The notes below the pieces were generated by a model. That model was given only the letters and a program-made list of their open reading frames with translations, made no database searches and had not been told where the DNA came from. A stretch of DNA of 64,000 bases. It comes from Leptothrix discophora (lineage in GTDB: Bacteria; Pseudomonadota; Gammaproteobacteria; Burkholderiales; Burkholderiaceae_C). Positions 23,876 to 32,770 of the stretch are shown here, one piece after another; the first letter of the stretch is position 1, and every line of letters starts with the position of its first letter. Made by a program: the position numbers and the translations under genes. The stretch covers positions 1 to 64,000 of the forward strand of contig NZ_JAUZEE010000001.1 of assembly GCF_030705305.1 (NCBI RefSeq), read 5' to 3'.

Positions 23876-24352
23876 TCACTTCCTGACGAAGGGCGCGCCG
23901 GCGATCAGGTCGCCGGCCTTGAAGCCGCGCTTGGCGAACCAGCCCTGGTTCATCTCCAGCGCATGGCGCACCGGTTCGCGCGGGCAGTGCGAGGCCTCGG
24001 TCTGCGGCGCCATGTCCTCGATGTTGACGATGCGCCCGTCGGCCGCCAGGAAGGCGATCGACAGCGGCAGCAGCGTGTTGCGCATCCAGAAGCAATGCAT
24101 GTCCGGGCCCTCGAACACGAACAGCATGCCGTGGTTGGGCGGCATCGACGGGCGGTTCATCAGGCCGATCTGGCGCTGCTGCGGGTTGCCGGCGACCTCG
24201 GCCTCGATGCGGTGCATGCCCGCGCTCAGTTCGATCGTCGGCAGCTTCTGGACCTGGGCCAGCGCCGGGCCGATCGGGCTCAACGCCAGCGTCGCCAGCA
24301 GGGCGATCGAGGTCCGCTTCAACCGCTCGCGGAAGGTGTGGTGCAAGGGCAT
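23876..24352 (-). CDS. DUF192 secreted protein
   Basis: The 158-residue product has a signal peptide (IALLATLALSPIGPALAQ) and a DUF192 domain: QQRQIGLMNRPSMPPNHGML, the conserved FWMRNTLLPLSIAFL and a terminal AKRGFKAGD. DUF192 proteins are small exported beta-barrel-like proteins of unknown function. The start at ATG 24352 gives a normal signal sequence; in-frame codons upstream would cross the shared promoter region. It is divergent from ccoI, and the FNR-type box between them could affect both. Confidence 0.9.
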   Translation of the reverse strand: MPLHHTFRERLKRTSIALLATLALSPIGPALAQVQKLPTIELSAGMHRIEAEVAGNPQQRQIGLMNRPSMPPNHGMLFVFEGPDMHCFWMRNTLLPLSIAFLAADGRIVNIEDMAPQTEASHCPREPVRHALEMNQGWFAKRGFKAGDLIAGAPFVRK

Positions 24353-24377
24353 CTTGATACCTGTTGGGGTAGTCGTC

Positions 24378-24391
24378 TTGATCTGGATCAT
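24378..24391. promoter_or_regulatory. FNR-type box upstream of ccoI
   Basis: TTGATCTGGATCAT matches the FNR consensus TTGAT-N4-ATCAA at 9 of 10 positions. It lies about 80 bp before ccoI and 26 bp before the divergent DUF192 start. An fnr gene is present in this window. Confidence 0.7.
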
Positions 24392-24465
24392 GTTGTACTG
24401 GCGGGACTGTTTCAGAATGCGCGACGAGGCCCCATCCGGGTCCTGCCGAGCCACCTTTCCGAGCC

Positions 24466-26916
24466 ATGTCCGCACCTGCCGTACCCGCTGCCGACCCCTC
24501 GCTGCCCGCCCGTTCCGGCGCGCCCGTGGGGTTGACCGAGACACAGGTTGCCGCCGTGGACGCGCCGTCCTCGCTGGCGGTCTGCACGCAGTGGCTGGAG
24601 GGCCCTGAAGGCGCTCGCACCGGGCGGACCCGGCTGCTGCTGGGCGGGATTCATTGTGCCGCCTGTGCCGGCGTCATCGAGGGCGCGTTGCTGCGCGTCG
24701 ACGGCGTGCGGCTGGCCGAGGTCAACGGTGCCGCCGAGCGGGCGGTGGTCGAATGGGACCCGGCCCGCACCCGCGTCTCCACCCTGATCGAGGCGGTGCG
24801 CGCAGCCGGCTACGGCGCGTTTCCCGACACCGGCGCCGAGGCCGTCGCGCTGGCGCGGCGCGAGTCGCGGCGGGCGATCTGGCGGCTCTTCGTCGCCGCC
24901 TTCTGCATGATGCAGGTGATGATGTACGCGACGCCGGCCTACGTGGCCGAGCCTGGCGACATCAGCGTCGACATGGTCCAGCTGCTGCGCTGGGCCAGCT
25001 GGGTGCTCAGCGTGCCGGTGGTGCTGTTCGCCGCCGGGCCGTTCTTCCAGGGCGCCTGGCGCGCGCTGCGCGAACGCCGCATCGGCATGGACGTGCCGGT
25101 CAGCCTGGGCATCGCCGTGACCTTCGTGGCCAGTTCGGCCGCCACCTTCGGCGGCCTGCAGGCCGCCAGCGTGTTCGGACGCGAGGTCTACTTCGATTCG
25201 CTGACCATGTTCGTCAGCTTCCTGCTCGCAGCGCGCCTGCTGGAGAGCCGCGCCCGCGCCCGTGCCGCGCAGTCGCTCGACGCGGTGATGCGCCGCCTGC
25301 CCGACGCCGTCGAACGCCTGCTGGCCGATGGCCGCGTCGAACGTGTGCCGGCCGCCGAACTGGTGCTGGGCGACGTCATCCGCGTGCATGCCGGCCAGGC
25401 CTTCGCGGCCGACGGCGAGGTGCTCGACGGTCGCACGCAGGTCGACGAGGCCATGCTGACCGGCGAGTCGCGCCCGGTCGAACGCGGGCCCGGCGATGCG
25501 GTGTCGGCGGGTTGCCTGAACCTCGGGTCGCCGGTGACGCTGCGGGTCACGCAGCTGGGCGCGCAGACGCGCTTCCAGCGCATCGTCGCGCTGGTCGAGC
25601 GGGCGCTGACCGAGCGGCCGTCCTTCCTCGTCAGCGTCGACCGCATCGCCGGACCCTTCCTGTGGGCGGTGCTGGCGCTGGCGCTCGGTGCCTACGTCGT
25701 CTGGCTGCAGATCGAGCCCGCTCGTGCGATCGAGGTCGCGGTGGCCGTGCTGATCGTGACCTGTCCCTGCGCGCTGTCGCTGGGCGCGCCGGTGGCCTGG
25801 CTGGCCGCCGCCGGCAACCTGGCCCGGCGCGGCGTGCTGCTGCAACGTCTCGATGCGCTGGAGGCACTGACCCGCGTGCGCCATGTCGTGTTCGACAAGA
25901 CCGGCACGCTCACCGAGGATCGTCTCGCGCTCGCACTGGCTCAGCCGCTGAGCCAGCCGGACCGCCTCGATGCCACGCGCGTTCGCGCCATCGCCGATGC
26001 GCTGGCCGCGCGTTCGCGTCATCCCCTGGCCCGTGCGCTTTCAGCGTCGGCGGATGCCCATGCGTCGGCCGGTCTTCCCGCACTGGCCGACCTGATCGAG
26101 CAGGCCGGTGCCGGCCTGCAGGCCCGTGTCGACGGTCGGACCTGGCGACTCGGCTCGGCCGCCTGGTGCGGTGCCGATGAGGCCGGGGTCGAACGACCGG
26201 CCGTGTGGCTGGCCATGCAGGGCGAGGGCGACGCCCACGGTCCAGGCGAGCGGTGGCAGCCGCTGGTGCGCTTCGAGTTCGACGAGACCTTGCGAGCGGA
26301 TGCCGCGGCGGCCGTCGCAAGCCTGCAGGCGGCGGGCCTGCGCACCCTGCTGCTGTCGGGTGACCAGCCCGCGCCGGTCGCGCGCATGGCCGCCAAGCTC
26401 GGCCTGGGCGGGCACCGGGCGCGCTGCACGCCGCAGGACAAGCTCGATGCCGTCGCCGTGCTGCAGGCACAGGGCGAAGCGGTGGCGATGGTCGGCGACG
26501 GCATCAACGACGCGCCGGTGCTGGCCCGCGCCGATGTCTCCATCGCCATGGGCAGCGCCGCCGCGCTGGCGCAGGCGCGGGCCGACGTGATCGTGCTGTC
26601 GGACCGCATCGGGGACCTGGTCGTGCTGCACGACACCGCCGTGCGCACCGTGCGCATCGTGCGCCAGAACCTGGCCTGGGCGCTGCTCTACAACCTCGTC
26701 AGCGTCCCGCTCGCGCTGGTCGGCTGGCTGCCGCCGTGGCTGGCCGGGCTGGGCATGGCGCTCAGCTCGCTGCTGGTCGTGCTCAACGGCCTGCGCCTGG
26801 CCCGTGACCGCGTGCGGTCGACGCCTGCCCACCCCCTGCCGGCCCAGGAGGCCGGTGCCGTTCGCGAAGCCGCGCTGGAGCAGCCGGCCGTCATGACCGC
26901 GACGTCCGGAGCCTGA
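24466..26916 (+). CDS. ccoI: Copper-exporting P1B-type ATPase for cbb3 oxidase assembly
   Basis: The 816-residue ATPase is the CcoI/FixI (CopA2-like) pump that supplies copper for the haem-copper centre of cbb3 oxidase. It has a long N-terminal extension, a heavy-metal-binding domain with HCAAC (C64, C67), six to eight membrane segments, the TGES actuator loop, the CPC translocation motif (C433-C435), the phosphorylation motif DKTGT (D477) and GDGINDAP. ATG 24466 is preceded by GAGCC. ccoS follows 3 bp later and ccoNOQP after that, so the biogenesis and structural genes appear to form one rightward unit. Confidence 0.95.
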   Translation: MSAPAVPAADPSLPARSGAPVGLTETQVAAVDAPSSLAVCTQWLEGPEGARTGRTRLLLGGIHCAACAGVIEGALLRVDGVRLAEVNGAAERAVVEWDPARTRVSTLIEAVRAAGYGAFPDTGAEAVALARRESRRAIWRLFVAAFCMMQVMMYATPAYVAEPGDISVDMVQLLRWASWVLSVPVVLFAAGPFFQGAWRALRERRIGMDVPVSLGIAVTFVASSAATFGGLQAASVFGREVYFDSLTMFVSFLLAARLLESRARARAAQSLDAVMRRLPDAVERLLADGRVERVPAAELVLGDVIRVHAGQAFAADGEVLDGRTQVDEAMLTGESRPVERGPGDAVSAGCLNLGSPVTLRVTQLGAQTRFQRIVALVERALTERPSFLVSVDRIAGPFLWAVLALALGAYVVWLQIEPARAIEVAVAVLIVTCPCALSLGAPVAWLAAAGNLARRGVLLQRLDALEALTRVRHVVFDKTGTLTEDRLALALAQPLSQPDRLDATRVRAIADALAARSRHPLARALSASADAHASAGLPALADLIEQAGAGLQARVDGRTWRLGSAAWCGADEAGVERPAVWLAMQGEGDAHGPGERWQPLVRFEFDETLRADAAAAVASLQAAGLRTLLLSGDQPAPVARMAAKLGLGGHRARCTPQDKLDAVAVLQAQGEAVAMVGDGINDAPVLARADVSIAMGSAAALAQARADVIVLSDRIGDLVVLHDTAVRTVRIVRQNLAWALLYNLVSVPLALVGWLPPWLAGLGMALSSLLVVLNGLRLARDRVRSTPAHPLPAQEAGAVREAALEQPAVMTATSGA

Positions 26917-26919
26917 ACC

Positions 26920-27183
26920 ATGGACATCCTCTATCTCCTGATCCCGCTGTCGGTGGTACTGGTCTTCGGCATCCTGGTCGTGTTTGCCTGGGCGCTGAAG
27001 TCCGGCCAGTTCGACGACCTCGAGCGTGAGGGCCTGAGGTTGCTTGGCGACGACACCTCGTCCGCTTCGACGGGGCGCGCCATCGGGGTTGATACGAATC
27101 AAGCGGCACGGGTGCGAAGTGACAAAGAATCCGCGCCGAACCAGACGATGAATGAGCTTCGAAGGAGCAATCAATGGCAGTGA
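26920..27183 (+). CDS. ccoS: cbb3 oxidase maturation protein CcoS, extended
   Basis: The 87-residue product begins with the family core [19 protein letters not shown], one membrane helix, then [17 protein letters not shown], the conserved CcoS signature. CcoS is needed for cofactor insertion into CcoN. CcoS proteins usually end about 50-60 residues in; here roughly 35 extra hydrophilic residues follow and overlap ccoN by 10 bp. That extension is translated through the promoter region of ccoN, including its FNR box, so it may have no function of its own. Confidence 0.92.
   Translation: MDILYLLIPLSVVLVFGILVVFAWALKSGQFDDLEREGLRLLGDDTSSASTGRAIGVDTNQAARVRSDKESAPNQTMNELRRSNQWQ
27089..27102. promoter_or_regulatory. 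Perfect FNR box upstream of ccoN, inside ccoS
   Basis: TTGATACGAATCAA is an exact match to TTGAT-N4-ATCAA. Its centre is about 78 bp before the ccoN ATG. It should allow oxygen-dependent activation of ccoNOQP separately from ccoI and ccoS. Confidence 0.88.
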
Positions 27184-28613
27184 CAACACAGACGGCATCG
27201 CCCGTCTACAGCGACGGGGTGATCCGGCAGTTCGCCCTCGCCTCGATCCTGTGGGGGGTGGTGGGCATGCTGGTGGGCGTGATCATCGCGTCCCAGCTGG
27301 CGTGGCCCGAACTCAACTTCGGCATCCCGTGGCTCAGCTACGGGCGCCTGCGCCCGCTGCACACCAATGCAGTGATCTTCGCGTTCGGCGGCTGCGTGCT
27401 GTTCGCCACCAGCTACCACGTGGTGCAGCGCACCTGCCAGACCCGGCTGTTCCTGCCGGCGCTGGCCCAGTTCACCTTCTGGGGCTGGCAACTGGTGATC
27501 CTGCTGGCGGCGCTCTCGCTGCCGCTGGGCTACACCTCCGGCAAGGAATACGCCGAACTCGAATGGCCGATCGACATCCTGATCGCCGTCGTGTGGGTGT
27601 CCTACGCGATCGTGTTCTTCGGCACCGTCGGCATCCGCAAGGTCCGCCACATCTACGTGGCGAACTGGTTCTTCGGTGCCTTCATCATCGCCGTGGCCCT
27701 GCTGCACATCGTCAACAGCGCGGCGATCCCCGTCAGCCTGACCAAGAGCTACTCGGCCTATGCCGGCGTGCAGGACGCCATGGTCCAGTGGTGGTACGGC
27801 CACAACGCAGTGGGCTTCTTCCTGACCGCCGGCTTCCTGGGGATCATGTACTACTACATCCCCAAGCAGGCCGAGCGCCCGGTGTATTCGTATCGCCTGT
27901 CGATCGTGCACTTCTGGGCCCTGATCTTCACCTACATGTGGGCCGGTCCTCACCACCTGCACTACACCGCGCTGCCCGACTGGGCCCAGTCGATCGGCAT
28001 GATCTTCTCGCTGGTGCTGCTCGCGCCGAGCTGGGGCGGCATGATCAACGGCATCATGACCCTGTCGGGTGCCTGGCACAAACTGCGTGACGACCCGATC
28101 CTGAAGTTCCTCATCGTGTCGCTGTCGTTCTACGGCATGTCGACCTTCGAGGGCCCGATGATGTCGATCAAGACGGTCAACGCGCTGTCCCACTACACCG
28201 ACTGGACCGTTGGCCACGTGCATTCCGGCGCGCTGGGCTGGGTCGGCCTGGTGTCGATGGGCGCCCTGTACTACCTGATCCCGCGCCTGTTCGGCCGCAA
28301 GGAGATGTACAGCGTGCGTGCCATCGAGCTGCACTTCTGGGTCGCCACCATCGGCATCGTGCTCTACATCGCCGCGATGTGGATCGCCGGCGTCATGCAG
28401 GGCCTGATGTGGCGCGCCACCAACCCCGACGGCACGCTGGTCTACAGCTTCGTCGAGAGCGTCAAGGCGACCTACCCCTTCTACGTGATCCGCGTGGCCG
28501 GTGGCCTGCTCTACCTGGGCGGCATGCTGATCATGGCCTGGAACACCGTGATGACCGTGCGCAACGGTCGTGTCGAGCCCGCGCCCATTCCCCTGGCTGC
28601 GGCCCACGCCTGA
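27174..28613 (+). CDS. ccoN: cbb3-type cytochrome c oxidase subunit I
   Basis: The 479-residue integral membrane protein is the catalytic subunit of the high-affinity cbb3 oxidase, which reduces O2 and pumps protons under microaerobic conditions. About twelve membrane helices are seen. The haem b and haem b3-CuB histidines lie in [42 protein letters not shown] and [18 protein letters not shown]. The length is usual for CcoN. GAAGGAG sits 7 bp before the ATG, and an FNR box lies upstream within ccoS. Confidence 0.98.
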   Translation: MAVTTQTASPVYSDGVIRQFALASILWGVVGMLVGVIIASQLAWPELNFGIPWLSYGRLRPLHTNAVIFAFGGCVLFATSYHVVQRTCQTRLFLPALAQFTFWGWQLVILLAALSLPLGYTSGKEYAELEWPIDILIAVVWVSYAIVFFGTVGIRKVRHIYVANWFFGAFIIAVALLHIVNSAAIPVSLTKSYSAYAGVQDAMVQWWYGHNAVGFFLTAGFLGIMYYYIPKQAERPVYSYRLSIVHFWALIFTYMWAGPHHLHYTALPDWAQSIGMIFSLVLLAPSWGGMINGIMTLSGAWHKLRDDPILKFLIVSLSFYGMSTFEGPMMSIKTVNALSHYTDWTVGHVHSGALGWVGLVSMGALYYLIPRLFGRKEMYSVRAIELHFWVATIGIVLYIAAMWIAGVMQGLMWRATNPDGTLVYSFVESVKATYPFYVIRVAGGLLYLGGMLIMAWNTVMTVRNGRVEPAPIPLAAAHA

Positions 28614-28632
28614 GGCGCAAGGAGCACAAGAC

Positions 28633-29277
28633 ATGGCAAACACACACAAGCCCGCCAGCGGTCACGAGAAGATCGAGACCAGCAACTTCCTGATGATCGT
28701 GCTGGTCCTGCTGACCGTCATCTGGGGTGGCATCGTCGAGATCGTGCCGCTGTTCTTCCAGCGTTCCACGACCCAGCCGGTCGAGGGCCTGAAGCCCTAC
28801 ACCTCGCTGCAGCTGGCCGGTCGCGACGTCTACATCCGCGAGGGTTGCTACAACTGTCACTCGCAGATGATCCGTCCCTTCCGCGCCGAGACGCTGCGCT
28901 ATGGCGACTATTCCAAGGCCGGCGAGTTCGTCTACGACCACCCCTTCCAGTGGGGCTCCAAGCGCACCGGTCCCGACCTGCATCGCGTGGGCGGCAAGTA
29001 CAGCGACGACTGGCACCGCATCCACCTGAACAACCCGCGTGACCTGGTGCCCGAGTCCAACATGCCGGCCTATCCGTGGCTCAACACCGCCATGGTCAAT
29101 CCGGCCGACATGGCGCCGAAGCTGAAGGCGCTGCGCGTGGTGGGCGTGCCCTACAGCGACGACGAGATCGCCAAGGCCGGTGACGAGGTCAAGGGCAAGT
29201 CCGAGATGGATGCCGTCGTCGCCTACCTGCAGGTGATGGGCACGGCTGCGGCCGCCGCCGCTGCCGCGTCGAAGTGA
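28633..29277 (+). CDS. ccoO: cbb3 oxidase subunit II, mono-haem cytochrome c
   Basis: The 214-residue protein has one N-terminal membrane anchor ([19 protein letters not shown]) and a periplasmic cytochrome c domain. Haem attaches at C72-x-x-C75-H76 ([12 protein letters not shown]) and the axial Met is in [10 protein letters not shown]. It transfers electrons from CcoP to CcoN. The tail is Ala-rich (a run of eight or more Ala). It starts 19 bp after ccoN with GCAAGGAGC upstream. Confidence 0.97.
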   Translation: MANTHKPASGHEKIETSNFLMIVLVLLTVIWGGIVEIVPLFFQRSTTQPVEGLKPYTSLQLAGRDVYIREGCYNCHSQMIRPFRAETLRYGDYSKAGEFVYDHPFQWGSKRTGPDLHRVGGKYSDDWHRIHLNNPRDLVPESNMPAYPWLNTAMVNPADMAPKLKALRVVGVPYSDDEIAKAGDEVKGKSEMDAVVAYLQVMGTAAAAAAAASK

Positions 29278-29287
29278 GGAGCGCGAG

Positions 29288-29467
29288 ATGGAATCCGATC
29301 TCAACACCCTGCGCAGCCTCGTGACCCTGCTGTCGTTCGCGGGCTTCCTGGCCATCGTGGTCTGGGCCTACTCGCGCCGCAATCGCTCATCCTTCGACGA
29401 GGCGGCCCAGCTGCCTTTCCTGGACGAGCCCGCCCTGCAAGCCAACAAGGGAGCCACCCATGAGTGA
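29288..29467 (+). CDS. ccoQ: cbb3 oxidase subunit IV
   Basis: This 59-residue protein has one membrane helix (LVTLLSFAGFLAIVVWAY) followed by RRNRSSFDEAAQLPF, the conserved CcoQ signature. CcoQ stabilises the assembled cbb3 complex. It lies 10 bp after ccoO with GTGAGGAGC upstream, and its last 8 bases overlap the start of ccoP, which indicates coupled translation. Confidence 0.95.
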   Translation: MESDLNTLRSLVTLLSFAGFLAIVVWAYSRRNRSSFDEAAQLPFLDEPALQANKGATHE

Positions 29468-30401
29468 CTTCGTCTCCAGCGGCTGGTCGCTGTTCGTGGC
29501 CGGCCTCACCATCGTGGGCCTGCTGCTCTGCCTGGTCCTGCTGATCATCGCCAGCCGCCGTCAGGTGATGGCCGAGGACAACACCACCGGTCACGTCTGG
29601 GACGGCGACCTGCGTGAGCTGAACAACCCGCTGCCGCGCTGGTGGATGGGCCTGTTCGTGATCACGGTGGTCTTCGCCGGCCTCTACCTGGCGCTCTACC
29701 CGGGGCTGGGCAGCGCCACCGGCACGCTCAAGTGGTCCAGCGTCGACCAGCTCCAGAAGGAGCAGGACAAGGCCAGGGAAGCACTGGCCAAGGTCTATGC
29801 GCAGTTCAACGACCAGCCGGTCGAGGCCCTGGCCGCCAACCCGCAGGCCATGGGCATCGGCGAGCGCCTGTTCGTCAACAACTGCGCCGGCTGCCACGGC
29901 TCCGACGGTCGCGGCAGCAAGGGCTTCCCGAACCTGGCCGACGGCGACTGGCTCGGCGGTGACGGTGGCCTGGACTACATCGCCAAGACCATTGCCGAAG
30001 GTCGCCAGGGCATGATGCCCCCGATGGCTGCGGCGGTCGGCACGCCCGAGGATGTCAAGAACGTCGCCAACTACGTGCTGAGCCTGTCGGGCAGCGCGCA
30101 CAACAACATCGCCGCCCAGCTCGGCAAGGCGAAGTTCGGTGCCTGCGCGGCCTGCCACGGTGCGGATGGCAAGGGCCTCCAGGCGATGGGCGCGCCCAAC
30201 CTGACCGACAAGGTCTGGCTGCACGGCTGGGGCGAGGACGCCATCATCGCGATGGTCAACGGCGGCAAGACCAACGTCATGCCGCCGCACGCCTCGCGCC
30301 TGACCGCCGAGCAGATCCGCGTGCTGGCCGCCTACGTCTGGAGCCTGTCGCACAAGGGCCCGAAGACCGCCTCGGCCGACCTGGTCACCACCCGCCAGTA
30401 A
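29460..30401 (+). CDS. ccoP: cbb3 oxidase subunit III, di-haem cytochrome c
   Basis: The 313-residue protein has two N-terminal membrane helices (about residues 8-32 and 60-82), then two cytochrome c domains facing the periplasm. Haem motifs are CAGCHG (C142) and CAACHG (C229), with axial Met residues in MMPPMAAAV and NVMPPHASRL. It receives electrons from soluble cytochromes. The segment GHVWDGDLRELNNPLPRWW between the helices is the usual CcoP signature. The start overlaps ccoQ by 8 bp. Confidence 0.98.
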   Translation: MSDFVSSGWSLFVAGLTIVGLLLCLVLLIIASRRQVMAEDNTTGHVWDGDLRELNNPLPRWWMGLFVITVVFAGLYLALYPGLGSATGTLKWSSVDQLQKEQDKAREALAKVYAQFNDQPVEALAANPQAMGIGERLFVNNCAGCHGSDGRGSKGFPNLADGDWLGGDGGLDYIAKTIAEGRQGMMPPMAAAVGTPEDVKNVANYVLSLSGSAHNNIAAQLGKAKFGACAACHGADGKGLQAMGAPNLTDKVWLHGWGEDAIIAMVNGGKTNVMPPHASRLTAEQIRVLAAYVWSLSHKGPKTASADLVTTRQ

Positions 30402-30468
30402 GCTGGCCTCGGGCCTGATTGCGGTGACGCGGCCGGGCCCGTCCACTTGTGAAGTTCCGCCACCCCTC

Positions 30469-31914
30469 ATGAACGACAGCCCTGCGCCGGCGACGGCGAA
30501 AGCCGATCCTTCGGTGAAGATGGTCTCTCTCTACGAGAAGACCCGGAAGATCTACCCGAAGGCCGTCACGGGCCTGTTCGTCAGGTGGCGCTGGGCGCTG
30601 GTCTGGCTGACCCAGATCGTCTTCTACGGGCTGCCGTGGTTGAGCTGGAACGACCGCCAGGCGGTGCTGTTCGACCTCGGTTCACGGCGCTTCTACATCT
30701 TCGGCCTGGTGCTCTATCCGCAGGACTTCATCTACCTGACGGGCATCCTGATCGTCTCGGCCTACGCGCTGTTCCTGTTCACCGCGCTGGCCGGCCGGCT
30801 GTGGTGCGGCTATGCCTGCCCGCAGACCGTCTACACCGAGATCTTTCTCTGGTTCGAGAAGAAGTTCGAGGGCGACCGCGCCGCCCGCATGAAGCTCGAT
30901 GCCGGTCCCTGGACCTTCGACAAGTGGCGGCGCAAGGGCGGCAAGCAACTGGCCTGGATCGGCTTCGCGCTGTGGACCGGCTTCACCTTCGTCGGCTACT
31001 TCACCCCGGTGCGTGAACTCGCCGCATCGGCCGTGACGCTGGGCTTCGGTCCCTGGGAATGGTTCTGGGTCCTGTTCTACGGCTTCGCCACCTACGGCAA
31101 TGCCGGCTACATGCGCGAGCAGGTCTGCAAGTACATGTGTCCCTACGCGCGCTTCCAGAGCGCGATGTTCGACAAGGACACGCTCATCATCACCTACGAC
31201 GCCGAACGCGGCGAGCCGCGTGGCTCGCGCAGCAGGAAGGCCGATCCGACGACGCTCGGCCTGGGTGCCTGCGTCGACTGCAACCTGTGCGTGCAGGTCT
31301 GCCCGACCGGCATCGACATCCGCAAGGGCCTGCAGTACGAATGCATCGGCTGCGCCGCCTGCGTCGACGTCTGCGACAGCGTGATGGACAAGATGGGCTA
31401 TCCGCGTGGCCTCGTGCGCTACACCACCGAGAACGGCCTGGCCGCCGGCTGGAACCGGGCCCAGATGTGGCGGCGGGCGCTGCGTCCGCGTGTGCTGGTC
31501 TACACCGCCATCCTGTTCCTGATCGTGGCCGCGCTGGGCACCAGCCTGGCGCTGCGCTCGCCCTTCAAGGTTGACGTGGTGCGCGACCGGGCCTCGCTGG
31601 CGCGCATCGTCGACGATGGCGCGATCGAGAACGTCTACCGGCTGCAGGTCATGAACACGACCGAGTCGACGCAGACCTACCGCATCGAGGCTGGCGGCAT
31701 CGAGGGCCTCAGGGCCACGCTCGACGGCGACCTGCGGGTGGGCCCGGCCGAGGCCCGCTGGGTCACCGTCGAGGTCCGGCTCGACGCGATGCATGCCCAG
31801 CGTGCCGGCTCCGGCAGCCACCCGATCCACTTCGACGTCCAGCGCCTGCCCGAAGGCGATGCCACGGCTCCCGTCAGCCTGCGCGAGAAGTCCACCTTCC
31901 TGGTGCCGCGCTGA
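30469..31914 (+). CDS. ccoG: cbb3 oxidase assembly ferredoxin-like membrane protein
   Basis: The 481-residue CcoG/FixG/RdxA protein is a membrane cupric reductase for copper delivery to cbb3 oxidase. It has about five membrane helices, the conserved CGYACPQTVYTEIFLW and CKYMCPYARFQSAMFD segments, two [4Fe-4S] ferredoxin motifs (CVDCNLCVQVCPTG and CIGCAACVDVC) and a C-terminal periplasmic immunoglobulin-like domain (FixG_C). ATG 30469 fits the family start; a GTG at 30424 is in frame but less likely. It lies 67 bp after ccoP. Confidence 0.96.
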   Translation: MNDSPAPATAKADPSVKMVSLYEKTRKIYPKAVTGLFVRWRWALVWLTQIVFYGLPWLSWNDRQAVLFDLGSRRFYIFGLVLYPQDFIYLTGILIVSAYALFLFTALAGRLWCGYACPQTVYTEIFLWFEKKFEGDRAARMKLDAGPWTFDKWRRKGGKQLAWIGFALWTGFTFVGYFTPVRELAASAVTLGFGPWEWFWVLFYGFATYGNAGYMREQVCKYMCPYARFQSAMFDKDTLIITYDAERGEPRGSRSRKADPTTLGLGACVDCNLCVQVCPTGIDIRKGLQYECIGCAACVDVCDSVMDKMGYPRGLVRYTTENGLAAGWNRAQMWRRALRPRVLVYTAILFLIVAALGTSLALRSPFKVDVVRDRASLARIVDDGAIENVYRLQVMNTTESTQTYRIEAGGIEGLRATLDGDLRVGPAEARWVTVEVRLDAMHAQRAGSGSHPIHFDVQRLPEGDATAPVSLREKSTFLVPR

Positions 31915-31945
31915 GCGCGTCCCGCCGATCTTCAGGAGATCCACG

Positions 31946-32239
31946 ATGTCCGCTACCCGTCCTGCCGTGAACGCGCCCGCTGCCGATCCGTCCCAACCGG
32001 GCCGTGACTGGTGGCGCGAGCCGATGATGTGGCTGGTGCTGGGCGGCCCCGCCGCCGTGATCGTCGCCGGCTTCGCGACCCTTGCGATCGCGATCACGCA
32101 CCCCGATCCGGTGCTCGACACCCATGCCTCCAGCCAGGCCGCCGACGACGTCGACACGGCGCCCCATGCCGGCAACCTGCCGGCCATGCAGGCCCGCAAC
32201 CATGCGGCGACGGGCGGCAAGCCCGCAGGCGACAAATGA
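31946..32239 (+). CDS. Small membrane protein of the cco cluster (FixH/CcoH-position)
   Basis: The 97-residue product has a short hydrophilic start, WWREPMMWLVLGGP, one membrane helix (AAVIVAGFATLAIAIT), then a short periplasmic tail (HPDPVLD and a hydrophilic end). It sits 31 bp after ccoG with CAGGAGATCC upstream, in the place where ccoH/fixH normally lies. The N-terminal helix layout and the DPVL motif resemble FixH-like proteins of Burkholderiales, but it lacks the roughly 100-residue periplasmic domain of classical CcoH. It may be a short CcoH equivalent. Its stop overlaps the next gene by 4 bp. Confidence 0.7.
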   Translation: MSATRPAVNAPAADPSQPGRDWWREPMMWLVLGGPAAVIVAGFATLAIAITHPDPVLDTHASSQAADDVDTAPHAGNLPAMQARNHAATGGKPAGDK

Positions 32240-32610
32240 ACGCGAAGCTCGGCTCCGACGCGCCGGACGGCGCAGCGGACAGCGACTTCGACAGCTCCGA
32301 GCTGGGTGTCCCGGACGCAGCCGGCCCGACCGGCGCGGCCTTGTCGGGTTTCGGCCGCCGCGCGCTGGCCGTGCTGTGGCCGGCCTTCCTGATGGCCGGC
32401 GTGCTGGAGATGCTGGTGTTCGCCTTCGTCGACCCGCAGGCGCTGCACTGGCTGGGCGGGGCAGCGGTCGACATGGACCGCAAGGCGGTCTACTCGATCG
32501 CCTTCTTCCTGTTCTGGGTCGTGCTGGGCCTGTCCGGCGCGATCACCCAGCTGCTGCTGCGCGAACCCCTCGCCGAAGGCGAACTCGCCACCCGGCGGCG
32601 CTTCCCCTGA
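32236..32610 (+). CDS. Two-helix membrane protein of the cco cluster
   Basis: The 124-residue product has an acidic N-terminal tail and two predicted membrane helices (ALAVLWPAFLMAGVLEMLVF and SIAFFLFWVVLGLSGAITQLL) separated by a short loop with DPQALHWLGG. It starts in an ATGA overlap with the preceding small gene, so the two are translationally coupled and end the cco transcript. I recognise no named family. The position suggests an accessory role in cbb3 oxidase assembly or stability, which is inference. Confidence 0.7.
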   Translation: MNAKLGSDAPDGAADSDFDSSELGVPDAAGPTGAALSGFGRRALAVLWPAFLMAGVLEMLVFAFVDPQALHWLGGAAVDMDRKAVYSIAFFLFWVVLGLSGAITQLLLREPLAEGELATRRRFP

Positions 32611-32638
32611 AGCGGGCATCGTCCGATGCAGACGTGAA

Positions 32639-32662
32639 AACGGCGACCCGCGGGTCGCCGTT
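32639..32662 (+). terminator. Hairpin at the end of the cco cluster
   Basis: A perfect 24-base palindrome (AACGGCGACCCG with its complement) lies 28 bp after the last cco-cluster gene, preceded by AAAA and followed by TTCTGG. It can form a strong stem but has only a weak T-tract. Confidence 0.5.
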
Positions 32663-32701
32663 CTGGATGCTGTGACGCGGTCAACGCCCGCCAGCCGGCG
32701 C

Positions 32702-32760
32702 CGGGCCGCCCCAAGGCGGCTGGCACCCCCTCGGGGGGTGGTCCCGGTAGGTCCGGGACC
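32702..32760. repeat. Cluster of three short hairpins between convergent genes
   Basis: Three consecutive inverted repeats occur: CCGCC/GGCGG, CACCCCC/GGGGGTG and GGTCCCGG/CCGGGACC. The middle one carries the CCCCCTCGGGGGG core also found between cysD and cysN. They lie between the convergent cco and fnr genes and may terminate fnr. Confidence 0.55.
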
Positions 32761-32770
32761 GGGGGCAATA

